From: an uncultured Spirochaetia bacterium
GTDB taxonomy: Bacteria; Spirochaetota; UBA4802; JAGODF01
DNA length: 32,719 nucleotides
Assembly: GCA_937967705.1 (NCBI GenBank)
Contig: CALCJG010000228.1
Span: 1 to 32,719 of the forward strand
Direction of reading: 5' to 3'
Shown here: positions 6,960 to 15,053 of the stretch, in pieces
Numbering within the stretch: position 1 is the stretch's first letter
Layout of the letters: each line of letters begins with the position of its first letter
Translations under genes and position numbers: made by a program
Notes under the pieces: model-generated
What the model saw: the letters and a program-made list of their open reading frames with translations, nothing else
Databases searched by the model: none
Told to the model about the DNA's origin: nothing

Positions 6960-7634
6960 ATGCTGTTAAAGGAAATCCTGCCTTTCATAGATGCCAACAA
7001 GGGGAACACGAAGGTCCATTGTGCCATCGGCATAGATTATAAATTCGATCCTCTCTATGCATTTTCCAAAGGGAGTTTTAAAAGCTGGCAGGAGGATCAA
7101 AGGAATAAAAATTTCTAGAGGGATTTTATATTATCTATCATCTTTTATAATAGAAATGAATGGCTCTTTGCCGGTCTTTATAAAAGCATCGGTGTCCATG
7201 AAATAAATGAAAGATATAAGTATGACACTGAGCTTCTCGATGAGGGAAGGGATCTCATCGGCAGACTGGTCTTTGGTTTTGAAAAAGATTTCAGAGCCTC
7301 GTATCTGAAACTTGAAAACCATATTTATGATTTTTATATCAGTGAAATACTAAAGAAGCCCTACAAGATTGATCCATTCCCCGGTTTCGAGAACATCAAT
7401 ATCCCCTAATCTCTTTTAATAGAAGTTATCGCCGAAAACGAGCCCAGCTGGAAGTCGGCACTTTCCAACATGAAGGGTGTGTATCTTATATCAGATCAAT
7501 CGACAGGCAAGCTGTATGTTGGGGCCGCATACGGCCAGGAGGCCTTCTGGAACAGATGGCACAATTATGTTGAGACTGGTCACGGAGGCAACGTTCTGTT
7601 AAAGGAAATCCTTGGTGATAGCGGCTGGTCCTTA
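6960..7634 (+). pseudogene. GIY-YIG nuclease family pseudogene (two in-frame stops, 3' end lost)
   Basis: One continuous reading frame from ATG 6960 encodes a recognisable protein of the large GIY-YIG nuclease family, broken only by TAG at 7116-7118 and TAA at 7407-7409. The parts are an N-terminal region (MLLKEILPFID..., SWQEDQRNKNF), a middle with EWLFAGLYK and DLIGRLVFGFEKDFR, and then the GIY-YIG catalytic part: WKSALSNMKGVYLI, KLYVGAAYG, RWHNYVETGHGGN. The first Gly-x-Tyr is present as GVYLI and the second as LYVG. The frame continues after LLKEILGDSGW into unrelated sequence, so the C-terminal third is gone. CTGTTAAAGGAAATCCT occurs at both 6963-6979 and 7597-7613, near both ends. Decay is the likely explanation; recoding would need both TAG and TAA to be read through. 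Confidence 0.85.
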
Positions 7635-7828
7635 TGGAGAAGATGGGCTCTTCCGAGAATTATCTCGAAATCACCCGTCTCAACAGCGAGCTCAAAAAGG
7701 TGGAATCCCGCATAGATACCCTCAAGATGCGTGAGGCATCGGGTGGCGACTTTGATATCCTCATGAAGATCGAGAAGATGGAGAAGGATTTCAGCGTGGA
7801 GTATAAACTTCATCTTTACCAGCTTTAA
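7634..7828 (+). pseudogene. Orphan 3' fragment of a DUF457 coiled-coil gene (paralogue of 26089-27354)
   Basis: The open frame encodes about 60 residues that align with the C-terminus of the protein at 26089-27354: NYLEITRLNSELKKVESRI against NYGRISRLSSDLKKIQSRI, then a TLKMREASG / TLEIRESMG pair, and an ending in KLHLYQL against FDLYSFKP. Both copies stop at the same place. The fragment has no ribosome site and begins abruptly where the GIY-YIG pseudogene loses homology, so it is the remnant of a second copy whose front has been replaced. It shows that a paralogue of the membrane protein once lay here. Confidence 0.78.
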
Positions 7829-7897
7829 CTATAAGCCAGTCATGGTCAGTATTTAATAATTCAATAAAATTTGCATAGGGGCATTTTTTTGAATTAT

Positions 7898-7937
7898 CAC
7901 TTGACGAAATAGAAAATTATTAGTAATTTGTCAAGTG
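7898..7937. promoter_or_regulatory. Inverted-repeat operator over the promoter of the XRE/PIN operon
   Basis: CACTTGAC (7898-7905) and GTCAAGTG (7930-7937) are exact inverted copies, 32 bp centre to centre, about three helical turns. The left half contains TTGACG (7901-7906), usable as a -35 box with TAATTT (7924-7929) as a weak -10 at 17 nt. The XRE repressor gene begins 27 bases later, so autoregulation by its own product is the simple reading. Confidence 0.7.
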
Positions 7938-7964
7938 TATAGGATTGATGTAAAGTGGGGTGCC

Positions 7965-9014
7965 ATGAATAATTTCGGTCAAAGATTATTGTCGGCGAGA
8001 AAGATGTCCGGCCTTTCGCTTCAGGGACTGGCCGAGAAAATGAATATAGAAATAACCAAACAGGCCCTCAGCCAGTATGAGAAGGGTCAGACTTCCCCGT
8101 CGAGCAAGGTGATAATATCCATCTCTAATGCCCTTGATCTTCCCGTGGATTATTTTTTTAAGAAATCAGATGTTAAACTTGAGCATCTTGAATTCAGAAA
8201 GAGAAGTTCCCTTTCCCAGAAGGAAATCGAATCCGTTCGTTTCAGGACCATGGATTATCTCGAAAAGTATCTCGAAATCGAAGAGTTGTTGAATCTTGAC
8301 AGCGTTTTTACCAATCCATTGAAAAGTAACCTTGTCTCGTCAGCACGTGATATAGAGTATTATGCTGATGAGCTGCGGGCAACATGGTCACTCGGGCTTG
8401 ATCCGCTGCCGGATGTGATATCTCTTCTTGAGGAAAATAAGGTCAAGGTTTTCGGTATAAGGGCATCCGAGGAGTTTTCCGGTCTGGCTTCAATAACTGA
8501 CGGCGTCGCGGTTATAGTCGTCAATATAGATGATGAAGTCAATGCGGTTCGGAAAAGGCTGACGGCCCTTCATGAGCTTGCACATCTCATATTGACATTT
8601 GATGAAGGCATATCTGAAAAAGAAATAGAGCATTTATGCTATTCCTTTGCGAGTGCCGTTTTGTTTCCAGAATCGGTTTTCAAGGAAAAACTCGGGAAAA
8701 AGAGGTCATCCATATTGCTGGATGAGCTCATACTCCTTGAGAATTATTACGGCATATCGGTGCAGGCTATAATGTGGAGGGCTCATGATCTTGATCTAAT
8801 ATCTGCTTCGAAATTCAAGGAGTATCAGATATGGCTCAGTAAAACCAGACTCAAAAAGCATAAGTTTGGAAATTATCAAAGTTGTGAGACGCCAATGAGA
8901 TTCCAGCGTCTTGTATATAAGGCATTGTCGGAGGAGATAATATCAAGCAGTAAGGCAGCTGCGTTGTTAAATAAGCCATTATCTGAGCTGGACGAGCTTA
9001 CCCGCATCATATGA
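7965..9014 (+). CDS. XRE-family regulator with ImmA/IrrE-type metallopeptidase domain (antitoxin)
   Basis: A 349-aa two-domain protein. Residues about 1-65 are an XRE/Cro helix-turn-helix (FGQRLLSARKMSGLSLQGLAEKM, then TKQALSQYEKGQTSPSS). The C-terminal half is an ImmA/IrrE peptidase domain with the zinc motif HELAH at 203-207, followed by an LCYSFASAVLFPE segment typical of this family. Overlap of its stop with the PIN gene start (ATGA, 9011-9014) and the fused DNA-binding plus ImmA layout match known toxin-antitoxin-like pairs in which this protein represses and neutralises a PIN toxin. Start 7965 (MNNFGQ) has GTGGGGTG just upstream; an earlier in-frame TTG or ATG would add residues outside the domain. 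The inverted repeat at 7898-7937 is the likely operator. Confidence 0.9.
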   Translation: MNNFGQRLLSARKMSGLSLQGLAEKMNIEITKQALSQYEKGQTSPSSKVIISISNALDLPVDYFFKKSDVKLEHLEFRKRSSLSQKEIESVRFRTMDYLEKYLEIEELLNLDSVFTNPLKSNLVSSARDIEYYADELRATWSLGLDPLPDVISLLEENKVKVFGIRASEEFSGLASITDGVAVIVVNIDDEVNAVRKRLTALHELAHLILTFDEGISEKEIEHLCYSFASAVLFPESVFKEKLGKKRSSILLDELILLENYYGISVQAIMWRAHDLDLISASKFKEYQIWLSKTRLKKHKFGNYQSCETPMRFQRLVYKALSEEIISSSKAAALLNKPLSELDELTRII

Positions 9015-9502
9015 AGCTCATTGTTACAGATGCTAATGTCCTGATCTTTTTAAGTCGCTTGGATCTTATCGAGAGCTTCATCGTTATGGACTTTGAAATC
9101 CATACGACTGATTACATCATGAATGAATATTACAGGGGTGCGAAGAAGGAAACGAATCTTAAGAACCTTGATAAATATGTAAGATCTGGCAGGCTAACAA
9201 TTCATGAATATGGCTATGAGGAAATCTTTACAATATTTGAACAGAAGTCTTCGCTCTCGTTGCCCGATTGCTCGGTATATAAGCTATCCATGGATCTGAA
9301 TGCGATCCTTCTCACCGGGGACAAGCAGTTGAAGGCTTTTTCAGAGAATAGCAAAGTTGAGGTTCATGGCATCATTTGGCTGGTTGATGAAATGTGTAAA
9401 AATGGGATAATCGATCAAGTGGAGTACCGGGAAAAATTGATTGATCTCAAGGGGCTGAGCCAACGGTTGCCAGCCGATGAGATTGACCGGCGTTTGAAAT
9501 GA
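9011..9502 (+). CDS. PIN-domain ribonuclease (toxin)
   Basis: A 163-aa PIN-domain protein. The acidic active-site set is present: D7 in VTDANV, E39 in MNEYYRG, D86 in SLPDCSVY and D104 in LLTGDKQL. The order and spacing fit a PIN nuclease that cuts RNA with Mg2+ or Mn2+. It overlaps the XRE/ImmA gene by four bases, so it is made together with its presumed antitoxin. About 35 C-terminal residues after the domain (EMCKNGIIDQVEYREKLIDL) form the helical extension seen in DUF3368-like PIN proteins. On a plasmid such a pair can serve as an addiction module or as phage defence; here it opens the defence island. Confidence 0.88.
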   Translation: MKLIVTDANVLIFLSRLDLIESFIVMDFEIHTTDYIMNEYYRGAKKETNLKNLDKYVRSGRLTIHEYGYEEIFTIFEQKSSLSLPDCSVYKLSMDLNAILLTGDKQLKAFSENSKVEVHGIIWLVDEMCKNGIIDQVEYREKLIDLKGLSQRLPADEIDRRLK

Positions 9503-9527
9503 AGACAATCACGAGAGGTAAAAGCAC

Positions 9528-9749
9528 ATGGGAAAAAATGTCAAGGTCACAAAACAGAGTTCTACCGGTTTGAACCTACAGTTCTTTGATTCAAAGAAGA
9601 ACAGGACGATGAGCCGTGGTGAATTTGCAGACGCGATAGAGAGCGGATTATATCCCGACTATCATGTAAGGCATATCAAGGTTGGCAATGTGGAGAAGAG
9701 AATTCCCGCATCAAATCCTGATAACAATGAAAATAACAATTTAGGGTGA
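9528..9749 (+). CDS. Small conserved-looking protein, 73 aa (DUF3892-like)
   Basis: A short basic protein with a GEFADAIESGLYPDYHVRHIKVG core and a C-terminal SNPD...NNENNNLG tail. This arrangement (x-R-x-EF-x-x-x-I-x-x-G-x-YP-x-YHVR, then a polar SNPD/NNNLG end) recalls small DUF3892-type proteins found beside defence and mobile genes; the name is tentative. No membrane segment. The ribosome site GAGAGG lies about nine bases before the ATG. It is 25 nt downstream of the PIN gene and 6 nt upstream of the DUF457-like gene, so it sits inside the same transcript. Function is unknown. Confidence 0.75.
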   Translation: MGKNVKVTKQSSTGLNLQFFDSKKNRTMSRGEFADAIESGLYPDYHVRHIKVGNVEKRIPASNPDNNENNNLG

Positions 9750-9755
9750 AATAGT

Positions 9756-10139
9756 ATGCCGGGTAAACAGGAACATCAGATCGCGGCGGCGGGAATATCT
9801 TTTATGTGTGAATTAGTTCGCCAGCAATATCTTCGAAGCAAAGGGATCAAGCTTGATCCCACGGATTCATTGTTGGGGCTCGTCATTGCCCCTCTGGCCG
9901 GTGCATTTGGGGGCGTTCTTCCCGACAAATTGGAGCCGGCTACGGATTACAATCACAGGGCATTCTGTCACAGTATCACGAGCGGTTCAGCGCTTGTGTA
10001 TGGTTTGACCCGTATTCCCATCAATGGTGATAATCGAATCGCCAATCTTATGAATGTCGGTTTGCGGAGTTGTTTTATCGGTTCGCTGACCCATCTCATC
10101 CAGGATTCGACGACCCCGATGGGATTGCCGGTTGTTTAA
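9756..10139 (+). CDS. Short DUF457/YdjM-like putative metal-dependent hydrolase
   Basis: A 127-aa protein with the hallmarks of the YdjM/DUF457 family of membrane-associated putative hydrolases: a His near the start (QEHQ), a Pro-Asp after a hydrophobic stretch (AFGGVLPDKLEP), the NHRAFCHS motif (HR-x-x-x-HS), and a late LTHLIQDSTTPMGLP motif (H-x-x-x-D-x-x-TP-x-G). It is about half the usual length, with weak membrane segments. It lies 6 nt after the 73-aa gene and 19 nt before the CBASS effector, on the same strand. Its constant neighbourhood with CBASS would need a search; a link is suggested only by position here. A second, full-length DUF457 protein lies at 26089-27354. Confidence 0.8.
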   Translation: MPGKQEHQIAAAGISFMCELVRQQYLRSKGIKLDPTDSLLGLVIAPLAGAFGGVLPDKLEPATDYNHRAFCHSITSGSALVYGLTRIPINGDNRIANLMNVGLRSCFIGSLTHLIQDSTTPMGLPVV

Positions 10140-10158
10140 CCAGCATTTGGTATCATAG

Positions 10159-11076
10159 ATGGGAAAGAAGAAATCATTTTTCATTTTATCAATAGATGGC
10201 GGCGGCATTCGCGGTTTATATCCGGCTTATCTCTTGAAAAGAATACAGGATGAATTCAATATTTTTTTGTCGTCGCATTTTAATCTCATTACAGGCACGA
10301 GCACTGGTTCCATCATTGCATCGCTTGTAGCGATAGATATGCCTATTGTTGAGATCGTTAAATTCTATGAGACCGAGGGCGTTAGATTATTTCAAAAGAA
10401 CAGTGGTTCTTTCAGCGGTTTATTCAAGAGTAAATATTCGAATGAATATTTGAAAACATTGTTATCAGAAAAATTTAATGGGAGAACGCTTGGTGATATT
10501 TCAAAAACGAGACTTCTTATCCCATCAACAGATATTTCAAATGGAACTGTTCATGTTTTCAAGTCAGCATACTCTCCAGACTTCGTTCGTGATTCAAATG
10601 TATTGTTAGCTGATGCCGTTCTTGCTTCGTGTTCTGCCCCATCATTTTTTGACCCCTCGCAGGTTGATGTATATATGCTTGCCGATGGTGGATTATGGGC
10701 TAACAATCCGGCTCTTTTAGCATATACGGAAGCTGTCTCCAGGTTGAAGATAAGCCCAGCCCACATTAAGGTATTATCAATCGGTACTGGAATTTCAAAA
10801 CATTGTTATGATCCGGCTAAAATAAAATCGAAATGGGGTTTGGTGAATGGGTGGCAAAAAGGGAAATTGATCGACATGATATTGAATCTTCAGTCGTTCA
10901 ACGTGGATAATACATTGAAACTGTTGTTGGATGATAAATATTTTCGGATAAATTTTGAGGGGGTTGGAAATCTGTCATTGGACGATTTATCAATCATGCC
11001 ATCACTTAAGTCAAAAGCTGATATGGATTTCACCTATCATTCGAAATCAGTTAAAAAGTTTTTAGAGGTGAATTGA
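10159..11076 (+). CDS. capV: Patatin-like phospholipase, CBASS effector (CapV-like)
   Basis: A 305-aa patatin-family lipase. The oxyanion loop is DGGGIRG (13-19); the nucleophile elbow GTSTG (46-50) puts catalytic Ser at 48; the catalytic Asp lies in ADGG (D176) followed by LWANNP. No signal peptide, so it acts from the cytoplasm on the inner membrane. The next gene encodes a CD-NTase, and this effector-cyclase order is that of a type I CBASS system: a cyclic nucleotide made during phage infection activates the lipase, which degrades membrane phospholipids and kills the cell. The ATG at 10159 has no clear ribosome site, but the DGGGIRG motif follows immediately, so the start is secure. It is AT-rich compared with the par operon, consistent with transfer. 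Confidence 0.92.
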   Translation: MGKKKSFFILSIDGGGIRGLYPAYLLKRIQDEFNIFLSSHFNLITGTSTGSIIASLVAIDMPIVEIVKFYETEGVRLFQKNSGSFSGLFKSKYSNEYLKTLLSEKFNGRTLGDISKTRLLIPSTDISNGTVHVFKSAYSPDFVRDSNVLLADAVLASCSAPSFFDPSQVDVYMLADGGLWANNPALLAYTEAVSRLKISPAHIKVLSIGTGISKHCYDPAKIKSKWGLVNGWQKGKLIDMILNLQSFNVDNTLKLLLDDKYFRINFEGVGNLSLDDLSIMPSLKSKADMDFTYHSKSVKKFLEVN

Positions 11077-11078
11077 TC

Positions 11079-12422
11079 GTGAAACTAGTTCAATCATTTA
11101 ATGATTTTATAAGTAACGAGGTTAATCTCAATCAAACAAGAATTGATCGGGCGAAAACTGGTATCTCTGTCGTTAATGATTTTCTAAAAGAAAATGATTT
11201 ATTTAAGCAGTATTTTATTTCGACATCCCCCCAAGGATCGTATCGTCAGAAAACGATTATTAAACCTGCAACAGAACAAGATGAATTTGATGTTGATATA
11301 CTCCTTCAATTAAAGACTGTTGATGGGTGGGAACCTAAAGATTATCTTGAAAAACTTCATGTCGAATTTAAGAAAACGGATCGCTATAAAGATATAGTCG
11401 ATAAACGCGGTAAAACACGTTGCGTCACTTTAGACTACTCAGGGGATTTTCATATAGATATCGTCCCATGTATCCAGCGTGGTGATTTATTTTATATAAT
11501 GAATAGAAGTGATAACACTTATGAACTAACCGATGCGGATGGTTATGCAAATTGGTTCTCGGATAAAAATAGTATAGCTGGTAATAATCAGTTAATCAAG
11601 GTTGTCCGTCTATTGAAGTACGTTCGTGATTACCAAAGATCATTTTCAGTAAAATCAGTTGTTTTAACAACATTGCTTGGAAATCAAATCACGGCTATAG
11701 ATTCTGAAAGGGATATTTTTCAAGATGTTCCTACATCATTAAATACATTAGTCAATCGTCTTGATGACTATCTTCAAGTAAATCACGCCATGCCTACGGT
11801 GTATAATCCATGTCTCCCCTCCGAGAATTTCAACCGTCATTGGGATCAGGAGAAATACTCTGATTTTCGGGTAAACATCCATTCATTGAGATTTAAAATA
11901 AATTCGGCTTTTAATGAACCTGATAACAAGAAAAGTGCCGGTCTATGGGCCGAAGTTCTTGGAGATAAATTTCCTCAACCCGTCCAAAAGTCTGATTCAA
12001 AAGCATTGTCCTTCCATGCGCCATACTATGATTGGCCTTCTACAACTGAAGACTATATTGAACGCCATGGCGTTCGTTATGATTTAAAATATGAATTGAA
12101 AATTAATTCTCGCGTAAGACAAAATGGGTTCAGGGAATTCTTTTTGCGAGATACAAAAAATCCATTGGTAAAAGAAGTCAAATTGGAATTTTTTATAGAG
12201 AAGAATACTGTCCCTCCCCCATTTTCAATAAAATGGAAGGTCAAAAACAGGGGAGAATATGCGAATAGTATAAATGCGCTGCGTGGGGAGATATCCGATG
12301 ATCGAGGCGGTGGCAGGAAAGTTGAACACACCAAGTACAAGGGTCGTCATTATGTTGAATGTTATATAATAAAAGATGGCCGTTGCGTTGCCAGAGACTA
12401 CATTGACGTCCCAATTCAGTAG
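11079..12422 (+). CDS. CBASS CD-NTase (cyclic oligonucleotide synthase) with AGS-C sensor domain
   Basis: A 447-aa SMODS-type nucleotidyltransferase. With start GTG 11079 the motifs are G53-S54 in SPQGSYRQKT, D71 and D73 in EFDVDILL, and D127 in FHIDIVPC; these are the GS and three metal-binding acids of the polymerase-beta-like core. A helical OAS-like part follows (NQLIKVVRLLKYVRDY). The last 80-90 residues, from FSIKWKVKNRGEYAN to the end, are an AGS-C-type C-terminal sensor domain (GRHYVECYIIKDGRCVARDYI). GTG 11079 is eight bases after GAGGTG; a TTG at 11073 is too close. It starts 2 nt after capV. No Cap2/Cap3, HORMA or TRIP13 genes are present, so this is type I. Product chemistry cannot be read from sequence. 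Confidence 0.92.
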   Translation: MKLVQSFNDFISNEVNLNQTRIDRAKTGISVVNDFLKENDLFKQYFISTSPQGSYRQKTIIKPATEQDEFDVDILLQLKTVDGWEPKDYLEKLHVEFKKTDRYKDIVDKRGKTRCVTLDYSGDFHIDIVPCIQRGDLFYIMNRSDNTYELTDADGYANWFSDKNSIAGNNQLIKVVRLLKYVRDYQRSFSVKSVVLTTLLGNQITAIDSERDIFQDVPTSLNTLVNRLDDYLQVNHAMPTVYNPCLPSENFNRHWDQEKYSDFRVNIHSLRFKINSAFNEPDNKKSAGLWAEVLGDKFPQPVQKSDSKALSFHAPYYDWPSTTEDYIERHGVRYDLKYELKINSRVRQNGFREFFLRDTKNPLVKEVKLEFFIEKNTVPPPFSIKWKVKNRGEYANSINALRGEISDDRGGGRKVEHTKYKGRHYVECYIIKDGRCVARDYIDVPIQ

Positions 12423-12434
12423 GTTTTATTTGCT

Positions 12435-15053
12435 ATGAATCACAGCTCCATACCCCCCATAGAATTCTTCTGGGAAAAAGCCGGGTTCACCCCCAACTCT
12501 TCACAGAAAGAAGCCATCCTTCATCCGGAAGGTCCGCTCTTCCTCACGGCCGGTCCCGGTTCCGGCAAAACGCGCGTTCTCCTCTGGCGTACGCTTAATC
12601 TGCTGGTTTATCATGGGGTCAACCCCGACGAAATCTTCCTGAGTACCTTTACCGAAAAAGCGGCCCTTCAGCTCAAGGACGGCCTTCGCAGTATTCTCGG
12701 TTTTATCACTAATGCAACAGGTAAGCCTTATGATATTTCGGGTATGTCTATCGGGACCGTACACTCGATCTGCCAATCACTGTTAACAGATAGGCGTTTT
12801 TCTGAGGATCATCATCGGCGCAGAGCTCCCATCCTCATTGACGATCTCGCCCAATATTTCAAAATCTATAATCGGAAATTCTGGAGAGAGCTTCTCCTCG
12901 CCGGTGGTCACGACGACGAAGAGGCTGGGCAGAGGGCGATTAATCAATATTTAATCGGTAAGGATATCTATTCCCGCCATGTTGCGGTGACGAATTGCAT
13001 CAGTTTTTTCAACCGGTTATCAGAAGAAAATATCGACCCAGAAACAATACGCACAAAAAATAGTGATTTGCAAACCCTACTTCGTATGTATGCCAAATAC
13101 AAGGAAGGTCTCTCTGTCGACGAAAAAATACATCAGGTCGATTTTTCTCTTCTTCAGCAAAAGGCTTACGATGCTTTCAGGGTTTTCGAGCGTTCCGGTT
13201 ACGTTTTTAAGCATATCATCATCGATGAATACCAGGATACCAATTCCATTCAGGAGTTAATATTTTTTGAACTCGCCAGGGGGCATAAGAATATCTGTGT
13301 CGTCGGTGATGACGATCAGGCCCTCTACCGCTTCAGGGGGGCGACTGTTGAAAATCTTGTCGAGTTTGAAGATAGGTGTACCCAGCATCTTGAAGTTAAG
13401 CCTCGTCGCATCGATCTCAACATCAATTATAGGTCGCGAAAAAACATCGTAGATTTATACACTTCTTTTATTGATCAAATCGATTGGGCTGATGCAAAAC
13501 AGAAATCGAAATACTACCGTATCGTTGATAAAAAAATCAAAGCACATAGCAAGGATGATCACCCATCGGTTGTAGTTTCAGCAAAAGCAAAGGGAGAAGA
13601 GGTTTATGCTGAAGTCGCTCGTTTTGTGAAGCTTTTATACTACCAAGGAAAAATATCCGATTACAATCAGGTTGCGTTCCTCTTTCCTTCCATGAAAAGT
13701 ATGGGAAGTATGAATACCCGTGTACGTGGGTATCAGGTTGCGCTGGAAGCGGAAGGCATTCCATTCTACTCTCCTCGTGCGGGTCGCTTTTTAGAAGTGG
13801 AAGAATCAGTCGCCATCTTCGGTTTGTTCCAGAAAATATTCGGTTCTCCCAAGCATCATTATCGTGGACAGTCCACACAGGGTATGCGCGATTTTCAAGA
13901 ATGGATGAGAGGCTGTGACATTCGTGCGGATGAACTCATTAAAAATGACAAGCACCTGAAAGAGTATGTAAATGATCGGGTAAAAGAGATTGAAACGGTC
14001 ACAAATGATTATCAAATTCTACTGGAACATTGTGATAAAAAGAAAATCAATCTCAAATCACCCTTCAAACCGGGTATGTCGCAGACCTTTGCAGGTATAT
14101 CCGGCCTTTCGCTCCGGGCACAGAAGCATTTTTCTAGCCATTATTTCAATCAAGCAGTCAAACGTCGCCTCGTTGAAAACGATCCATACCGGGTGAGTTA
14201 CGTCTTGAATCGCGTCACCTCTGTCGACTGGAGCATCCTCGACCTTTTTTATCAGCTCAACGGCTTTGAGTATTTCCGTGGCATGTACAAACTTGCAGAA
14301 AAAGGTCTCGACGAAGGTCCCGTGTGCAATCTCGGCCTCATCACACAGTACCTCGCCCGTTTCATGGATGATAGTTCTCCCGTCATCACAGGTTCGTTTT
14401 TGATCGAAAATCGGTTTGTTAATCGGTTTTTTTCCTCATATCTCTATGCGATTTTCCGCCTCGGTGAATCAGAATATGAATATTCCGATGATCCATTTCC
14501 CAAAGGACGGGTACCCTTTCTGACCATCCACCAGGCTAAAGGGCTCGAGTTTCCTATTGTAGTCCTTGGAAGCGTTTACAAAGAAGACAAAGAAGCCCCG
14601 GTCATTGAAACCATTATCAGAAAGATTAAAAAAAAGGAGGGAGAGCCTCTCGATCGTATCGGGCAGTTCGACAATATGCGAATGTTCTATGTGGCTCTTT
14701 CCCGAGCGAAAAACTTGCTCATCCTGCCGCGTTACACGCATAATAAAAATGCTTCTGAACAGTTTAAGAATATCTTTGAAAATGATGATTTAACCGAACT
14801 ATCTGCCTTTGATCTGAAGAAACTCCCGGTGTCCGTGTCGCATGACGAAGAACTCGGTAAATCCTATTCGTATACGGGTGATTTTCTCCTTTATAACAAA
14901 TGTCCCCGTAATTACATGCTCTTTAAGAAATATGGCTTTGTTCCGTCTCGTTCACAAACGATGTTTTTCGGTAGGCTCGTTCATCAGACGATCGAGGATC
15001 TTCACCACCATGTGATGAATCAACATGAGCATGAGGCGCATCGGCATGTTTGA
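12435..15053 (+). CDS. UvrD/PcrA-like SF1 helicase with first part of a RecB/Cas4-type nuclease domain
   Basis: An 872-aa DNA helicase starting 12 nt after the CD-NTase. SF1A motifs are in order: Q-motif NSSQKEAI, Walker A AGPGSGKT (39-46), Walker B with DEYQDTN (from 264), VVGDDDQALYRFRGA, NYRS, motif V TIHQAKGLEFP (about 697) and motif VI YVALSRAK (about 752). From about residue 812 a RecB-like nuclease domain begins: YTGDFLLYNKCPRNY with C823, then GRLVH (G846, H850) and an EDLHHHV helix. The frame then ends at TGA 15051-15053, while the rest of the same domain continues in the +1 frame in the next gene. The protein thus lacks D/ExK and three of the four Fe-S cysteines. Either two chains assemble, a +1 shift occurs at GTT-TGA-C, or the nuclease is broken. 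Confidence 0.92.
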   Translation: MNHSSIPPIEFFWEKAGFTPNSSQKEAILHPEGPLFLTAGPGSGKTRVLLWRTLNLLVYHGVNPDEIFLSTFTEKAALQLKDGLRSILGFITNATGKPYDISGMSIGTVHSICQSLLTDRRFSEDHHRRRAPILIDDLAQYFKIYNRKFWRELLLAGGHDDEEAGQRAINQYLIGKDIYSRHVAVTNCISFFNRLSEENIDPETIRTKNSDLQTLLRMYAKYKEGLSVDEKIHQVDFSLLQQKAYDAFRVFERSGYVFKHIIIDEYQDTNSIQELIFFELARGHKNICVVGDDDQALYRFRGATVENLVEFEDRCTQHLEVKPRRIDLNINYRSRKNIVDLYTSFIDQIDWADAKQKSKYYRIVDKKIKAHSKDDHPSVVVSAKAKGEEVYAEVARFVKLLYYQGKISDYNQVAFLFPSMKSMGSMNTRVRGYQVALEAEGIPFYSPRAGRFLEVEESVAIFGLFQKIFGSPKHHYRGQSTQGMRDFQEWMRGCDIRADELIKNDKHLKEYVNDRVKEIETVTNDYQILLEHCDKKKINLKSPFKPGMSQTFAGISGLSLRAQKHFSSHYFNQAVKRRLVENDPYRVSYVLNRVTSVDWSILDLFYQLNGFEYFRGMYKLAEKGLDEGPVCNLGLITQYLARFMDDSSPVITGSFLIENRFVNRFFSSYLYAIFRLGESEYEYSDDPFPKGRVPFLTIHQAKGLEFPIVVLGSVYKEDKEAPVIETIIRKIKKKEGEPLDRIGQFDNMRMFYVALSRAKNLLILPRYTHNKNASEQFKNIFENDDLTELSAFDLKKLPVSVSHDEELGKSYSYTGDFLLYNKCPRNYMLFKKYGFVPSRSQTMFFGRLVHQTIEDLHHHVMNQHEHEAHRHV

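Noticed and set aside
6960..7634. Stop-codon reassignment as an explanation for the GIY-YIG frame
   Set aside because: Both TAG and TAA would have to be sense, yet all other genes of the window end normally at TAA, TAG or TGA without read-through homology.
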